A stretch of 6,940 nt of DNA from Firmicutes bacterium CAG:95 (GTDB lineage Bacteria > Bacillota > Clostridia > Lachnospirales > Lachnospiraceae): the NCBI GenBank assembly GCA_000438155.1, contig FR902925.1:1-6940 (forward strand), in the 5' to 3' direction. Shown here in pieces: positions 1-5,759 of the stretch (position 1 is the stretch's first letter; every line of letters starts with the position of its first letter). Both the position numbers and the translations under genes were made by a program. The notes under the pieces were generated by a model that did not search any database, was not told the DNA's origin, and saw only the letters and a program-made list of their open reading frames with translations.

Positions 1-94
1 TCTTGTCACACATGACGAAAAAATAGCACTGAAGGCGAACCGAATCATCACGATCGGAGATGGAAAAATCATAAAAGACGAGGTGATGAAGTAA
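1..94 (+). CDS. ABC transporter ATP-binding protein, C-terminal end only
   Basis: Reading from base 2 gives 30 codons (LVTHDEKIALKANRII... ending in DEVMK) and a TAA at 92-94; the rest lies before the window. The VTHD at the start is the switch (H-loop) histidine of ABC ATPases, and the following 'R-I-I-T-I-G-D-G-K-I' pattern is the usual last beta strands of the MacB/LolD-type ATPase domain. The protein would bind and hydrolyse ATP on the cytoplasmic face of the membrane for the permease that follows. The TAA overlaps the permease ATG by one base (TAATG), and a strong Shine-Dalgarno (GAGGTGAT, 80-87) lies within its last codons, so the two genes are in one operon and translationally coupled. 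Substrate is unknown. Confidence 0.88.
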   Translation, partial: LVTHDEKIALKANRIITIGDGKIIKDEVMK

Positions 95-2082
95 TGAAAA
101 TAACAGCACAACTCGCCTTAAGCCAGATGAAAGTGAATAAAAAAAGAACGATTGCAGGAATTTTTGCGATCGCACTTGCAACATCACTTATTACAACTGT
201 AATGTGCTTTGTGACAAGCGCGAATAAGATGCTTACTGATTTCCTTGGTTCGGATTATGGAGAATATGGGGGTGCATACTCTCTCATGCTTGCAATACCG
301 GCACTGCTTTTAGGTCTTCTTATTGCAGCAATGTCGATTACGGTAATATCCAATATATTTTCTGCTAGTGCCAATAAGCGGATTCAGGAGTTTGGTATTT
401 TAAAATGTGTTGGTGCAACAGGCAGACAGATAAGGGCAAGTGTTATCTATGAGAGTTTATGGCTTAGTATGACAGCCATTCCGCTTGGACTAATTGCAGG
501 AACTATACTTGGTTATATTAGTGTGAAATTTACAGGACATTTTATTTCCGATATCAATGATGCTGCAAAAGAAATTATTATGAGACCTTTTACCTTTTCC
601 CTGCCCTTTCATATATCTGTGTGGACATATTTGTTTGCAGGTGTATTTTCGTTTTGCATTGTATTATTCTCTGCATACAGACCAGCTAAAAAGGTTGGTA
701 AATTTACTGCTATCCAGTGTGTAAAAGGGATTGGAGCAGGTACAGTTTTGAAAGAGATTCAGGTAAAAGACAGCTTTATCCAAAAAATATTTGGATGTGA
801 GTCTGCAATTGCCTATAAAAACATGAAAAGAAACAAATACGGCTATAAGGCAACGATACGTGCATTGTCACTTGGGATTTTACTTTTTCTGTTAACCGGA
901 GGATTATCCGGTCAGGCAAAGGAATTTCAAGAATGGATGACACCAAAATCAAAAGAAATGATGGTGGATTATTCTTCCAATTACGATATCGAGGTAAATG
1001 CGAAAACAGGGAAAGAAGAGAGAAAAATAAGCCGACCTGTTACATCAGACCAATATAATGAAATTACACAAAAGCTGGAAAAGTACGGGATAGATGTATA
1101 TGGTGTTGGAGCAGATACTTTTACCTACAATGCGTTATTAGATAAAAATACATTAACAGAGGATATGCTGCAGGTTCCGAAATTTTCTGATGATAATGGG
1201 GAAACAAGGACAGAAATCGTGTCCGTTGATGATGAACTCTATAAAAAACTGTGTGACAGGGCAGGCGCAGAATATGGAAGTATCCTTTTGCTGAACACTT
1301 ACCAATATAATGACAATGGAGAGTATACGTCGATAAAACCTTTTAAAGATGATGTGACACAGATTTCCCTGATAAACGCAGCCAATGAGAAGAACACACT
1401 TACAATTGGTGGTATTTTAGAACAGTCCGATTTAAAGGAATATGGTTTTTTGGAAATGACACCATATCCGGTCAGAATTGTCGTACCTGATGCGGATGCG
1501 AGGAGTTTTGACTGGTTTAGTATGCCATCAGATGAAGATGATTATACAGAATATGCCAGAAGTGTCATGGATGAATATTTTCCGATTATGGCAGAGGATT
1601 CTTATGTAGAGCAGGGATATACCGTGAGAATTGCCCGCACAGATGCTATGATTAAAATGCTCAATATAGCTATAGTTCTTGCTGAAATTGTGATGTATGG
1701 CTTTGTTATCCTGCTCATTCTCATGGGTTTTACAAGCGTAATTAGTACGCTGACGACAAATATCAGAATCAGAAGCCGTGAGTTTGCAGTGTTAAAGAGT
1801 GTTGGAATGACAAATAAATCACTTTGCAGGATGTTATATAGTGAAAGTATTTTTTGTGTTTTAAATGCACTTGTTCCGGGAGTGATACTTGGAATTGCAA
1901 TTCCATTTTTTATTAATTTATCCATTCGGAAGGCTTTCCCGGTATTGTATCATATCCCGTGGGCGGCATTGTTTGATGGTATATTTGTTTTGATAGGAAT
2001 TGTGTTTTTTATCACACGAACTGAAATTCACAAGTTAAGAGATAAAAGTATTATTGATGAAATAAGAATGGATATTGTATAA
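94..2082 (+). CDS. ABC transporter permease with two FtsX domains (MacB/BceB-like)
   Basis: This is a 662-residue membrane protein. Hydrophobic segments by eye are at about residues 18-40, 61-88, 119-145, 173-194, 253-272, 523-552, 583-610 and 623-640, giving eight membrane spans. The two FtsX units show as a duplicated motif: RIQEFGILKCVGAT (97-110) and RSREFAVLKSVGMT (560-573), each followed by an amphipathic stretch with YES/SES. The N-terminal unit has only about 20 residues between spans 1 and 2, while about 250 residues (273-522) form a single extracytoplasmic domain before span 6. Length and lopsided shape recall BceB/VraG peptide-resistance permeases (about 630-660 aa), but those have ten spans, so I keep the call at family level. 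It works with the ATPase ending at base 94. The start is fixed by the GAGGTGAT site six bases upstream. It reads intact and ends at a strong terminator. Confidence 0.93.
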   Translation: MKITAQLALSQMKVNKKRTIAGIFAIALATSLITTVMCFVTSANKMLTDFLGSDYGEYGGAYSLMLAIPALLLGLLIAAMSITVISNIFSASANKRIQEFGILKCVGATGRQIRASVIYESLWLSMTAIPLGLIAGTILGYISVKFTGHFISDINDAAKEIIMRPFTFSLPFHISVWTYLFAGVFSFCIVLFSAYRPAKKVGKFTAIQCVKGIGAGTVLKEIQVKDSFIQKIFGCESAIAYKNMKRNKYGYKATIRALSLGILLFLLTGGLSGQAKEFQEWMTPKSKEMMVDYSSNYDIEVNAKTGKEERKISRPVTSDQYNEITQKLEKYGIDVYGVGADTFTYNALLDKNTLTEDMLQVPKFSDDNGETRTEIVSVDDELYKKLCDRAGAEYGSILLLNTYQYNDNGEYTSIKPFKDDVTQISLINAANEKNTLTIGGILEQSDLKEYGFLEMTPYPVRIVVPDADARSFDWFSMPSDEDDYTEYARSVMDEYFPIMAEDSYVEQGYTVRIARTDAMIKMLNIAIVLAEIVMYGFVILLILMGFTSVISTLTTNIRIRSREFAVLKSVGMTNKSLCRMLYSESIFCVLNALVPGVILGIAIPFFINLSIRKAFPVLYHIPWAALFDGIFVLIGIVFFITRTEIHKLRDKSIIDEIRMDIV

Positions 2083-2094
2083 ATTTTTGTGGGC

Positions 2095-2139
2095 TGTGCA
2101 TGGAGAGAGATAGTTTCTCTCTTTGCACAACTCATTTTT
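2095..2139 (+). terminator. Intrinsic terminator of the upstream ABC module
   Basis: Bases 2095-2110 pair with 2114-2129: TGTGCA with TGCACA, then a GAGAGA/TCTCTC helix, with one T/T mismatch, two G-T pairs and a three-base loop (TAG). Five T residues follow at 2135-2139, after a short ACTCA spacer. The stem starts 12 bases after the permease stop codon, so it ends that transcription unit. The T-run is short and slightly displaced, but the 16-step stem is strong. Confidence 0.8.
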
Positions 2140-2151
2140 GATGTTAGATTA

Positions 2152-2337
2152 TCAAATTTTCAAGGAATCTTCAGCATCCATCCACATCTGCATAGTTCCA
2201 TCAAGATATAACATAAGGGAAAGTCTAAGGGAAAGCTTACCTGCGATAAACTTAGTGTTTTCAAGGGATTGAGAGATATTTGATAATAAAATATAACAAT
2301 TATTAAATTCCTTGTAGAGGAGGGAAGAAAAAAAGGT
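2152..2337 (-). pseudogene. Short minus-strand open frame, possible C-terminal gene remnant
   Basis: On the minus strand this frame is open from just after a stop at 2338-2340 to tandem stops TGA (2152-2154) and TAA (2149-2151). From the Tyr codon at 2314-2316 it encodes 54 residues, ending TMQMWMDAEDSLKI, with a middle part KFIAGKLSLRLSLMLYLDG. The mixed amphipathic composition and double stop look like the end of a real protein. There is no ATG before an internal Met in LSLMLYL and no ribosome binding site, and the 5' end runs into the A/T hairpin at 2329-2353. I do not recognise the family. A truncated relic is the better reading; a chance open frame remains possible. Confidence 0.25.
2269..2297 (+). 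promoter_or_regulatory. Promoter-like sequence facing the hairpin cluster
   Basis: TTGAGA (2269-2274) and TATAAC (2292-2297) are separated by exactly 17 bases and match sigma-A hexamers at 5 of 6 positions each. Transcription would start near 2304 and enter a stretch with an AGAGGAGGGAAG ribosome-binding-like sequence (2316-2327) but no ATG in range, then the stem-loops at 2329-2353, 2382-2427 and 2428-2468. It could drive a small RNA, or be the promoter left over from a lost gene. In AT-rich DNA such a match can also arise by chance. Confidence 0.35.
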
Positions 2338-2353
2338 TCAGGGAACCTTTTTT
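2329..2353. terminator. Symmetric A/T-flanked hairpin, possible bidirectional terminator
   Basis: AAAAAAGGTTC (2329-2339) pairs perfectly with GAACCTTTTTT (2343-2353) around a three-base loop AGG. The T-run on the plus strand and the A-run (T-run on the minus strand) allow termination in both directions. The stem can be lengthened by GGAGG (2319-2323) pairing with CCTCC (2354-2358), which would bury the ribosome-binding-like sequence. GC content of the core is modest, so its strength as a terminator is uncertain. Confidence 0.5.
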
Positions 2354-2369
2354 CCTCCGAACCGATCGA

Positions 2370-2427
2370 CGAGGCATGATAATGCCGAGGAGACCTTGGA
2401 CCATGGGTTCAAGGGACTCCTCGGCAT
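2370..2427. other. Long stem-loop with an alternative upstream pairing partner
   Basis: ATGCCGAGGAG (2382-2392) pairs perfectly with CTCCTCGGCAT (2417-2427). Inside, CCTTGGACC (2394-2402) pairs with GGTTCAAGG (2406-2414), with one G-T pair and a three-base loop, so about 20 pairs form one rod-like hairpin. ATGCC (2382-2386) can instead pair with GGCAT at 2373-2377 across a GATA loop, so two exclusive structures are possible. It has no T-run of its own; the terminator at 2428-2468 follows directly. Its role is unknown: part of a structured RNA, an mRNA end, or a repeat remnant. Confidence 0.55.
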
Positions 2428-2468
2428 AAATCAAAAAGACTCAGGTTTTAACCTGAGTCTTTTGATTT
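2428..2468 (-). terminator. Bidirectional intrinsic terminator of the tRNA-Leu gene
   Basis: AAATCAAAAAGACTCAGGTT (2428-2447) pairs with AACCTGAGTCTTTTGATTT (2450-2468) with a single bulged A and a very tight loop. It begins two bases beyond the 3' end of the minus-strand tRNA, as expected for a tRNA terminator; on that strand the stem is followed and overlapped by a T-tract. The same structure also ends in TTTT on the plus strand, so it could stop transcripts entering from the promoter-like site at 2269-2297. Confidence 0.75.
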
Positions 2469-2470
2469 CC

Positions 2471-2555
2471 TGCGGAAGATGGGACTTGAACCCACACGAG
2501 CGCAATGCTCACAAGATCCTTAGTCTTGCTCGTCTGCCAGTTCCGACACTTCCGC
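2471..2555 (-). tRNA. tRNA-Leu, anticodon AAG
   Basis: Read on the minus strand, this 85-base gene folds as a class II tRNA. The acceptor stem is GCGGAAG with CTTCCGC and discriminator A. The D stem is short (TCG/CGA), with the conserved GG in its loop. The anticodon stem is CAAGA/TCTTG around the loop CTAAGGA, giving anticodon AAG (plus-strand 2519-2521). A long variable arm (GAGC/GCTC) is typical of leucine, serine and tyrosine tRNAs. The T arm is GTGGG/CCCAT around TTCAAGT. The discriminator A and the anticodon together assign leucine, decoding CUU (and CUC if A34 becomes inosine). The 3' CCA is not encoded and must be added after transcription. Promoter and terminator on both sides indicate a single-gene unit. 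Confidence 0.95.
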
Positions 2556-2576
2556 TTGACTTACGCCACGAATGAT

Positions 2577-2632
2577 ATAATACCATCTAATGAGGTTTAG
2601 GTCAAGTGATTTTTGCAAAAAAATATTTTTTT
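2577..2632 (-). promoter_or_regulatory. Promoter with UP element for tRNA-Leu
   Basis: On the minus strand, TTGACC (2600-2605) and TATTAT (2577-2582) are separated by 17 bases, and transcription should begin near 2569-2570, about 14 bases before the mature tRNA end. Upstream of the -35, bases 2610-2632 consist of an A7-TA-T7 tract followed by GC and A5 (minus-strand view). This places phased A and T tracts where the RNA polymerase alpha subunit binds UP elements, as at strong stable-RNA promoters. Confidence 0.75.
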
Positions 2633-2664
2633 ATTAAAATCCTTTTATCCGGGTAGAAATGATA

Positions 2665-2693
2665 TTGACAAACTCCACGAGTTAGAATAGACT
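2665..2693 (+). promoter_or_regulatory. Sigma-A promoter of the three-gene ABC operon
   Basis: A perfect -35, TTGACA (2665-2670), and a -10-like TAGACT (2688-2693, 4 of 6) are 17 bases apart. The start should be near 2700, leaving a leader of about 14 bases that is little more than the ribosome binding site. It is divergent from the tRNA promoter, with the two start sites about 130 bases apart. A consensus -35 with a weaker -10 overlapped by inverted repeats fits a repressible promoter. Confidence 0.65.
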
Positions 2694-2696
2694 AAC
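2671..2696. promoter_or_regulatory. Two overlapping inverted repeats in the operon promoter, candidate operator
   Basis: AACTC-CAC-GAGTT (2671-2683) starts directly after the -35 and occupies 13 of the 17 spacer bases. GTTAG-AATAGA-CTAAC (2681-2696) spans the -10; the two share bases 2681-2683. Both are perfect five-base half-sites. A dimeric repressor (for example of the TetR or GntR type) bound here would block RNA polymerase. No regulator gene is in the window, so the ligand and protein are inferred, not seen. Confidence 0.4.
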
Positions 2697-2701
2697 CGCA
2701 A

Positions 2702-2708
2702 AGGGAGG
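2702..2708 (+). promoter_or_regulatory. Ribosome binding site of the ATPase gene, with two possible ATG starts
   Basis: AGGGAGG lies five bases before the ATG at 2714 and eight before a second in-frame ATG at 2717. The second spacing is nearer the optimum, so the true N terminus may be MFLEIRG rather than MMFLEIRG. Confidence 0.6.
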
Positions 2709-2713
2709 ATAAA

Positions 2714-3415
2714 ATGATGTTTTTGGAAATCAGGGGAATTAAAAAGAACTTTGGCGAGGGAGACAGCCTTGTAGAAGTGTTGAAGGGGATTGATTTATCC
2801 GTGGAAAAGGGAGAGTTCTGTGTACTGTTAGGACCTTCCGGTTCCGGTAAATCAACCCTTTTAAACATTATAGGAGGAATTGACCGGGCGAATGAAGGCA
2901 GCATTACGATCAATGGTGAAAAGACAGAGGATATGAATGAAAAGCGTCTGACCATATACCGGAGAAAGCACCTGGGCTACATCTTCCAGATGTATAATCT
3001 GATTCCGAATCTTACCGTACAGGAAAACATTGAGGTGGGCGCTTATTTAAGTGAGCATCCACTGGATGTGGAGGAGCTGATCGGGACACTGGGACTTGAA
3101 AAGCATAAGAACAAGCTCCCGAATCAGTTATCAGGAGGACAGCAGCAACGCTGTGCCATTGGAAGAGCTATTGTGAAGAATCCGGATATTCTGCTTTGCG
3201 ATGAACCGACCGGAGCGCTGGATTATAATACATCGAAGGAAATCCTGAAGCTTATCGAGACGGTGAACCAGAAGTACGGAAATACCGTTATTATGGTTAC
3301 ACATAATGATGCGATCAAAAATATGGCAGACCGTGTGGTGAAGCTCCGGGACGGACAGATCCGTAAGAACTACCTGAACGAAGATAAAATGAAAGCCGAA
3401 GATCTCGACTGGTAA
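2714..3415 (+). CDS. ABC transporter ATP-binding protein (MacB/LolD family)
   Basis: This 233-residue, single-domain ATPase powers the FtsX-type permease encoded next to it. Every catalytic motif is present in order: Walker A GPSGSGKST (40-48), Q-loop Gln in IFQMYNLIP (Q92), signature LSGGQ (139-143), Walker B ILLCDEP (159-165, with catalytic Glu164), D-loop GALD (167-170) and switch His197 in VTHND. YIFQMYNLIPNLTVQENI and DEPTGALD are typical of the MacB/LolD/FtsE branch that pairs with FtsX-type permeases. Length matches the family, with a short charged C-terminal tail. Start is 2714 or 2717. Its stop is followed at once by AAGGAGG, which serves the permease gene 11 bases on, so expression is tightly linked. 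The substrate cannot be inferred from this subunit. Confidence 0.95.
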   Translation: MMFLEIRGIKKNFGEGDSLVEVLKGIDLSVEKGEFCVLLGPSGSGKSTLLNIIGGIDRANEGSITINGEKTEDMNEKRLTIYRRKHLGYIFQMYNLIPNLTVQENIEVGAYLSEHPLDVEELIGTLGLEKHKNKLPNQLSGGQQQRCAIGRAIVKNPDILLCDEPTGALDYNTSKEILKLIETVNQKYGNTVIMVTHNDAIKNMADRVVKLRDGQIRKNYLNEDKMKAEDLDW

Positions 3416-3426
3416 GGAGGCAGATA

Positions 3427-5745
3427 ATGAAGAACCCATTAAATAAGCGCCTTCCGAGGGAGATTAGGGGCGACTTTGGAAAGTATCTGGTCATCTTTTT
3501 ACTACTGGTGCTCTGTATTGGATTTATTTCCGGATTTCTGGTGGCCGACAACAGTATGATCAGGGCCTATAATGAAGGATTTGAAAAATATAACATAGAA
3601 AACGGACATTTTCTGACAGAGCATAAGATGAACAAGGCGCAGAAAGGGGCGGTGGAGTCCCATGGAATCACTCTGTATGACCAGTTTTATGTCGAGCAGG
3701 AGGCAGATTTTGGTGCCAAAGTGAGAATTTATGCAGAACGGGATAGGGTGAATACCGTTTGTCTTATGAAAGGGGCTTTTCCTGAGAAAGAAAATGAAAT
3801 TTCGCTGGATCGTATGTTTGCAGATAATCATGAGCTTACGGTCGGAGATGCAATTCTTCTTGCGGGCAAAGAGTATACCATCACCGGGCTGGTGGCATTG
3901 CCGGATTACAGCTGCCTGTTTGAAAATAACAGTGATTCCATGTTTGATGCGATGCTCTTTGGCGTGGCAATTGTTTCAGGCGATACATTTGCACAATTTA
4001 CAGAGGATGAACTGAAATATGATTATGCCTGGAAATATGATGTCGAACCACAGAATGAGGCAGAAGAAAAGACCGCTTCTGAGGATCTGATGAGTGACGT
4101 TAATGAAGAGGTGGCTCTTAAGGATTATGTGCCGCGGTTTGAGAATCAGGCAATTAATTTTACCGGGGAGGATATGGGCAGTGACCGTGCCATGATGATT
4201 GTCCTTCTTTATATGGTTATTGTAATTATGGCATTTGTTTTTGCCATTACGACCTCAAATACGATTGAAAAAGAAGCAAATGTGATCGGAACACTCCGGG
4301 CAAGTGGTTATACGCGGGGAGAATTGATCCGTCATTATATGGCAATGCCCTGTATTGTGACGCTGATCAGTGCTGTGCTTGGAAATATTCTGGGCTATAC
4401 CGTAATGAAAAATATCTGTGCCGGGATGTACTATGGGAGCTACAGCCTGCCGACCTATGAAACGGTCTGGAATGCAGAGGCTTTTCTGGAGACCACAGTG
4501 GTTCCTGTGGTACTTATGATACTTATTAATTTCTGGATTCTGTACCGGAAGCTGAAGCTGAGCCCGCTGCAGTTCCTGCGCAGGGATCTTTCCCGGAAGA
4601 AAAAGAGGAGAGCAGTGCGGCTTAATCCGTCACTGCGGTTCTTTACCAGATTCCGTATCCGTGTGCTTTTGCAGAACGCGGCCAATTATCTCATTATGTT
4701 TATAGGAATCCAGTTTGCTTATGTGTTATTGATGTTCGGGCTTGTCATGCAGCCAATTCTGGAGCATTATCAGGAACTCATCACTGACAATATGATTGCG
4801 GACTATCAGTATATCCTGAACATGCCTGTGTCAGAGATGAATGATAAATACAAGCTGAAAATGCTGTTTTCAATGCTGCAGTTTGAACAGAATGTAGAGA
4901 CGGAAAATGAGGATGCAGAGAAATTCAGTGCTTACACCCTGCGGACAACCGATGAAAGCTATATGCTTGAGGATATCCTGCTTTACGGAATTGAACCGGA
5001 CAGCCGTTACGTGCATCTGTCCTTAAAGGAGGATGAGGTTTATATTTCCTCTGCCTATGCGGAAAAATTTGGTCTGCAGAAGGGAGATACGATTACATTA
5101 AAGGAAAAGTATGAGGACCAAACCTATACCTTTACGGTAACAGGAACTTACCCATATGAAGCAGGTCTTACGGTATTTATGACCCGTGATCATCTGAACG
5201 AAGTGTTTGATCTGGGTGATGACATGTTTGGCGGATATTTCAGCAACACGGAGATTAACGATATTGATGAGAAATATATCGGATCGGTCCTTGATCTGGA
5301 TTCTTTGACGAAGGTCACCCGGCAGCTGGTTCTTTCTATGGGAGAAATGATGAAGCTGGTCTGCGGCTTTGCCATTCTGATCTTTGTCATTCTGGTTTAT
5401 CTGCTCAGCAAAATTATTATTGAAAAGAATGCACAGTCCATTTCCATGACGAAAATCCTTGGATATTCCAGGGGAGAAATTGCACGGCTCTATATTCTGC
5501 CGACTTCGATTATGGTGGTGCTTTGTGTTCTTATAAGTATTCCGGTTACATCGTATGAAATTGGAATCATCTGGAAAGCCATGATGTCAGGCATGATGAC
5601 CGGCTGGCTGCCGTACTGGGTGCCCAAACAGGCTTATATCCAGATGTTTGGCAGCGGTCTTGTCTGTTATCTTGTGGTGGCGGCACTGGAGCTGCACAGA
5701 ATCAGCAGGGTGCCAATGGATATGGCACTTAAGAATGTAGAGTAA
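3427..5745 (+). CDS. ABC transporter permease with two FtsX domains, large type
   Basis: This is a 772-residue inner-membrane protein, partner of the ATPase just upstream. Hydrophobic segments are near residues 20-40, 254-276, 305-328, 355-374, 418-440, 641-661, 690-712 and 735-757. Two long extracytoplasmic domains (about 41-253 and 441-640) each follow the first span of their half. This is the classic duplicated MacB-core plus FtsX layout, unlike the lopsided permease encoded at 94-2082. The FtsX cores carry matching cytoplasmic motifs, EANVIGTLRASGYTRGELIRHY (283-304, written in two halves of the coupling helix) and ISMTKILGYSRGEIARLY (672-689). A basic linker (RRDLSRKKKRR, 385-395) joins the halves. 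The extracytoplasmic domains probably move with ATP hydrolysis to push a substrate or work an envelope partner; the lipoprotein gene 14 bases downstream is the obvious candidate. AGGAGG (3415-3420) fixes the start. No damage is seen. Confidence 0.93.
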   Translation: MKNPLNKRLPREIRGDFGKYLVIFLLLVLCIGFISGFLVADNSMIRAYNEGFEKYNIENGHFLTEHKMNKAQKGAVESHGITLYDQFYVEQEADFGAKVRIYAERDRVNTVCLMKGAFPEKENEISLDRMFADNHELTVGDAILLAGKEYTITGLVALPDYSCLFENNSDSMFDAMLFGVAIVSGDTFAQFTEDELKYDYAWKYDVEPQNEAEEKTASEDLMSDVNEEVALKDYVPRFENQAINFTGEDMGSDRAMMIVLLYMVIVIMAFVFAITTSNTIEKEANVIGTLRASGYTRGELIRHYMAMPCIVTLISAVLGNILGYTVMKNICAGMYYGSYSLPTYETVWNAEAFLETTVVPVVLMILINFWILYRKLKLSPLQFLRRDLSRKKKRRAVRLNPSLRFFTRFRIRVLLQNAANYLIMFIGIQFAYVLLMFGLVMQPILEHYQELITDNMIADYQYILNMPVSEMNDKYKLKMLFSMLQFEQNVETENEDAEKFSAYTLRTTDESYMLEDILLYGIEPDSRYVHLSLKEDEVYISSAYAEKFGLQKGDTITLKEKYEDQTYTFTVTGTYPYEAGLTVFMTRDHLNEVFDLGDDMFGGYFSNTEINDIDEKYIGSVLDLDSLTKVTRQLVLSMGEMMKLVCGFAILIFVILVYLLSKIIIEKNAQSISMTKILGYSRGEIARLYILPTSIMVVLCVLISIPVTSYEIGIIWKAMMSGMMTGWLPYWVPKQAYIQMFGSGLVCYLVVAALELHRISRVPMDMALKNVE

Positions 5746-5759
5746 GGCGGGTGGAAAAT

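Noticed and set aside
1602..1925. 107-codon hydrophobic open frame on the minus strand
   Set aside because: It is the complement of the membrane-spanning C-terminal part of the first permease; hydrophobic codons read backwards stay partly hydrophobic.
2383..2426. Resemblance to a shrunken tRNA: GCCGAGG...CCTCGGC-A ends and a GGGTTCAAG segment like a T loop
   Set aside because: There is no room for D and anticodon arms, and the bases beside TTCAAGG do not form a five-pair T stem; they pair instead inside a simple rod hairpin. The likeness is probably chance, although decay from a tRNA cannot be wholly excluded.
2610..2632. A/T palindromic tract as an intrinsic terminator
   Set aside because: The self-complementary pieces have no proper loop or GC stem, and the position immediately upstream of the tRNA -35 fits an UP element better.
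2681..2688. TAGAAT (2683-2688) as the -10 of the ABC operon promoter
   Set aside because: It would be only 12 bases from TTGACA; TAGACT at 2688-2693 gives the proper 17-base spacing.
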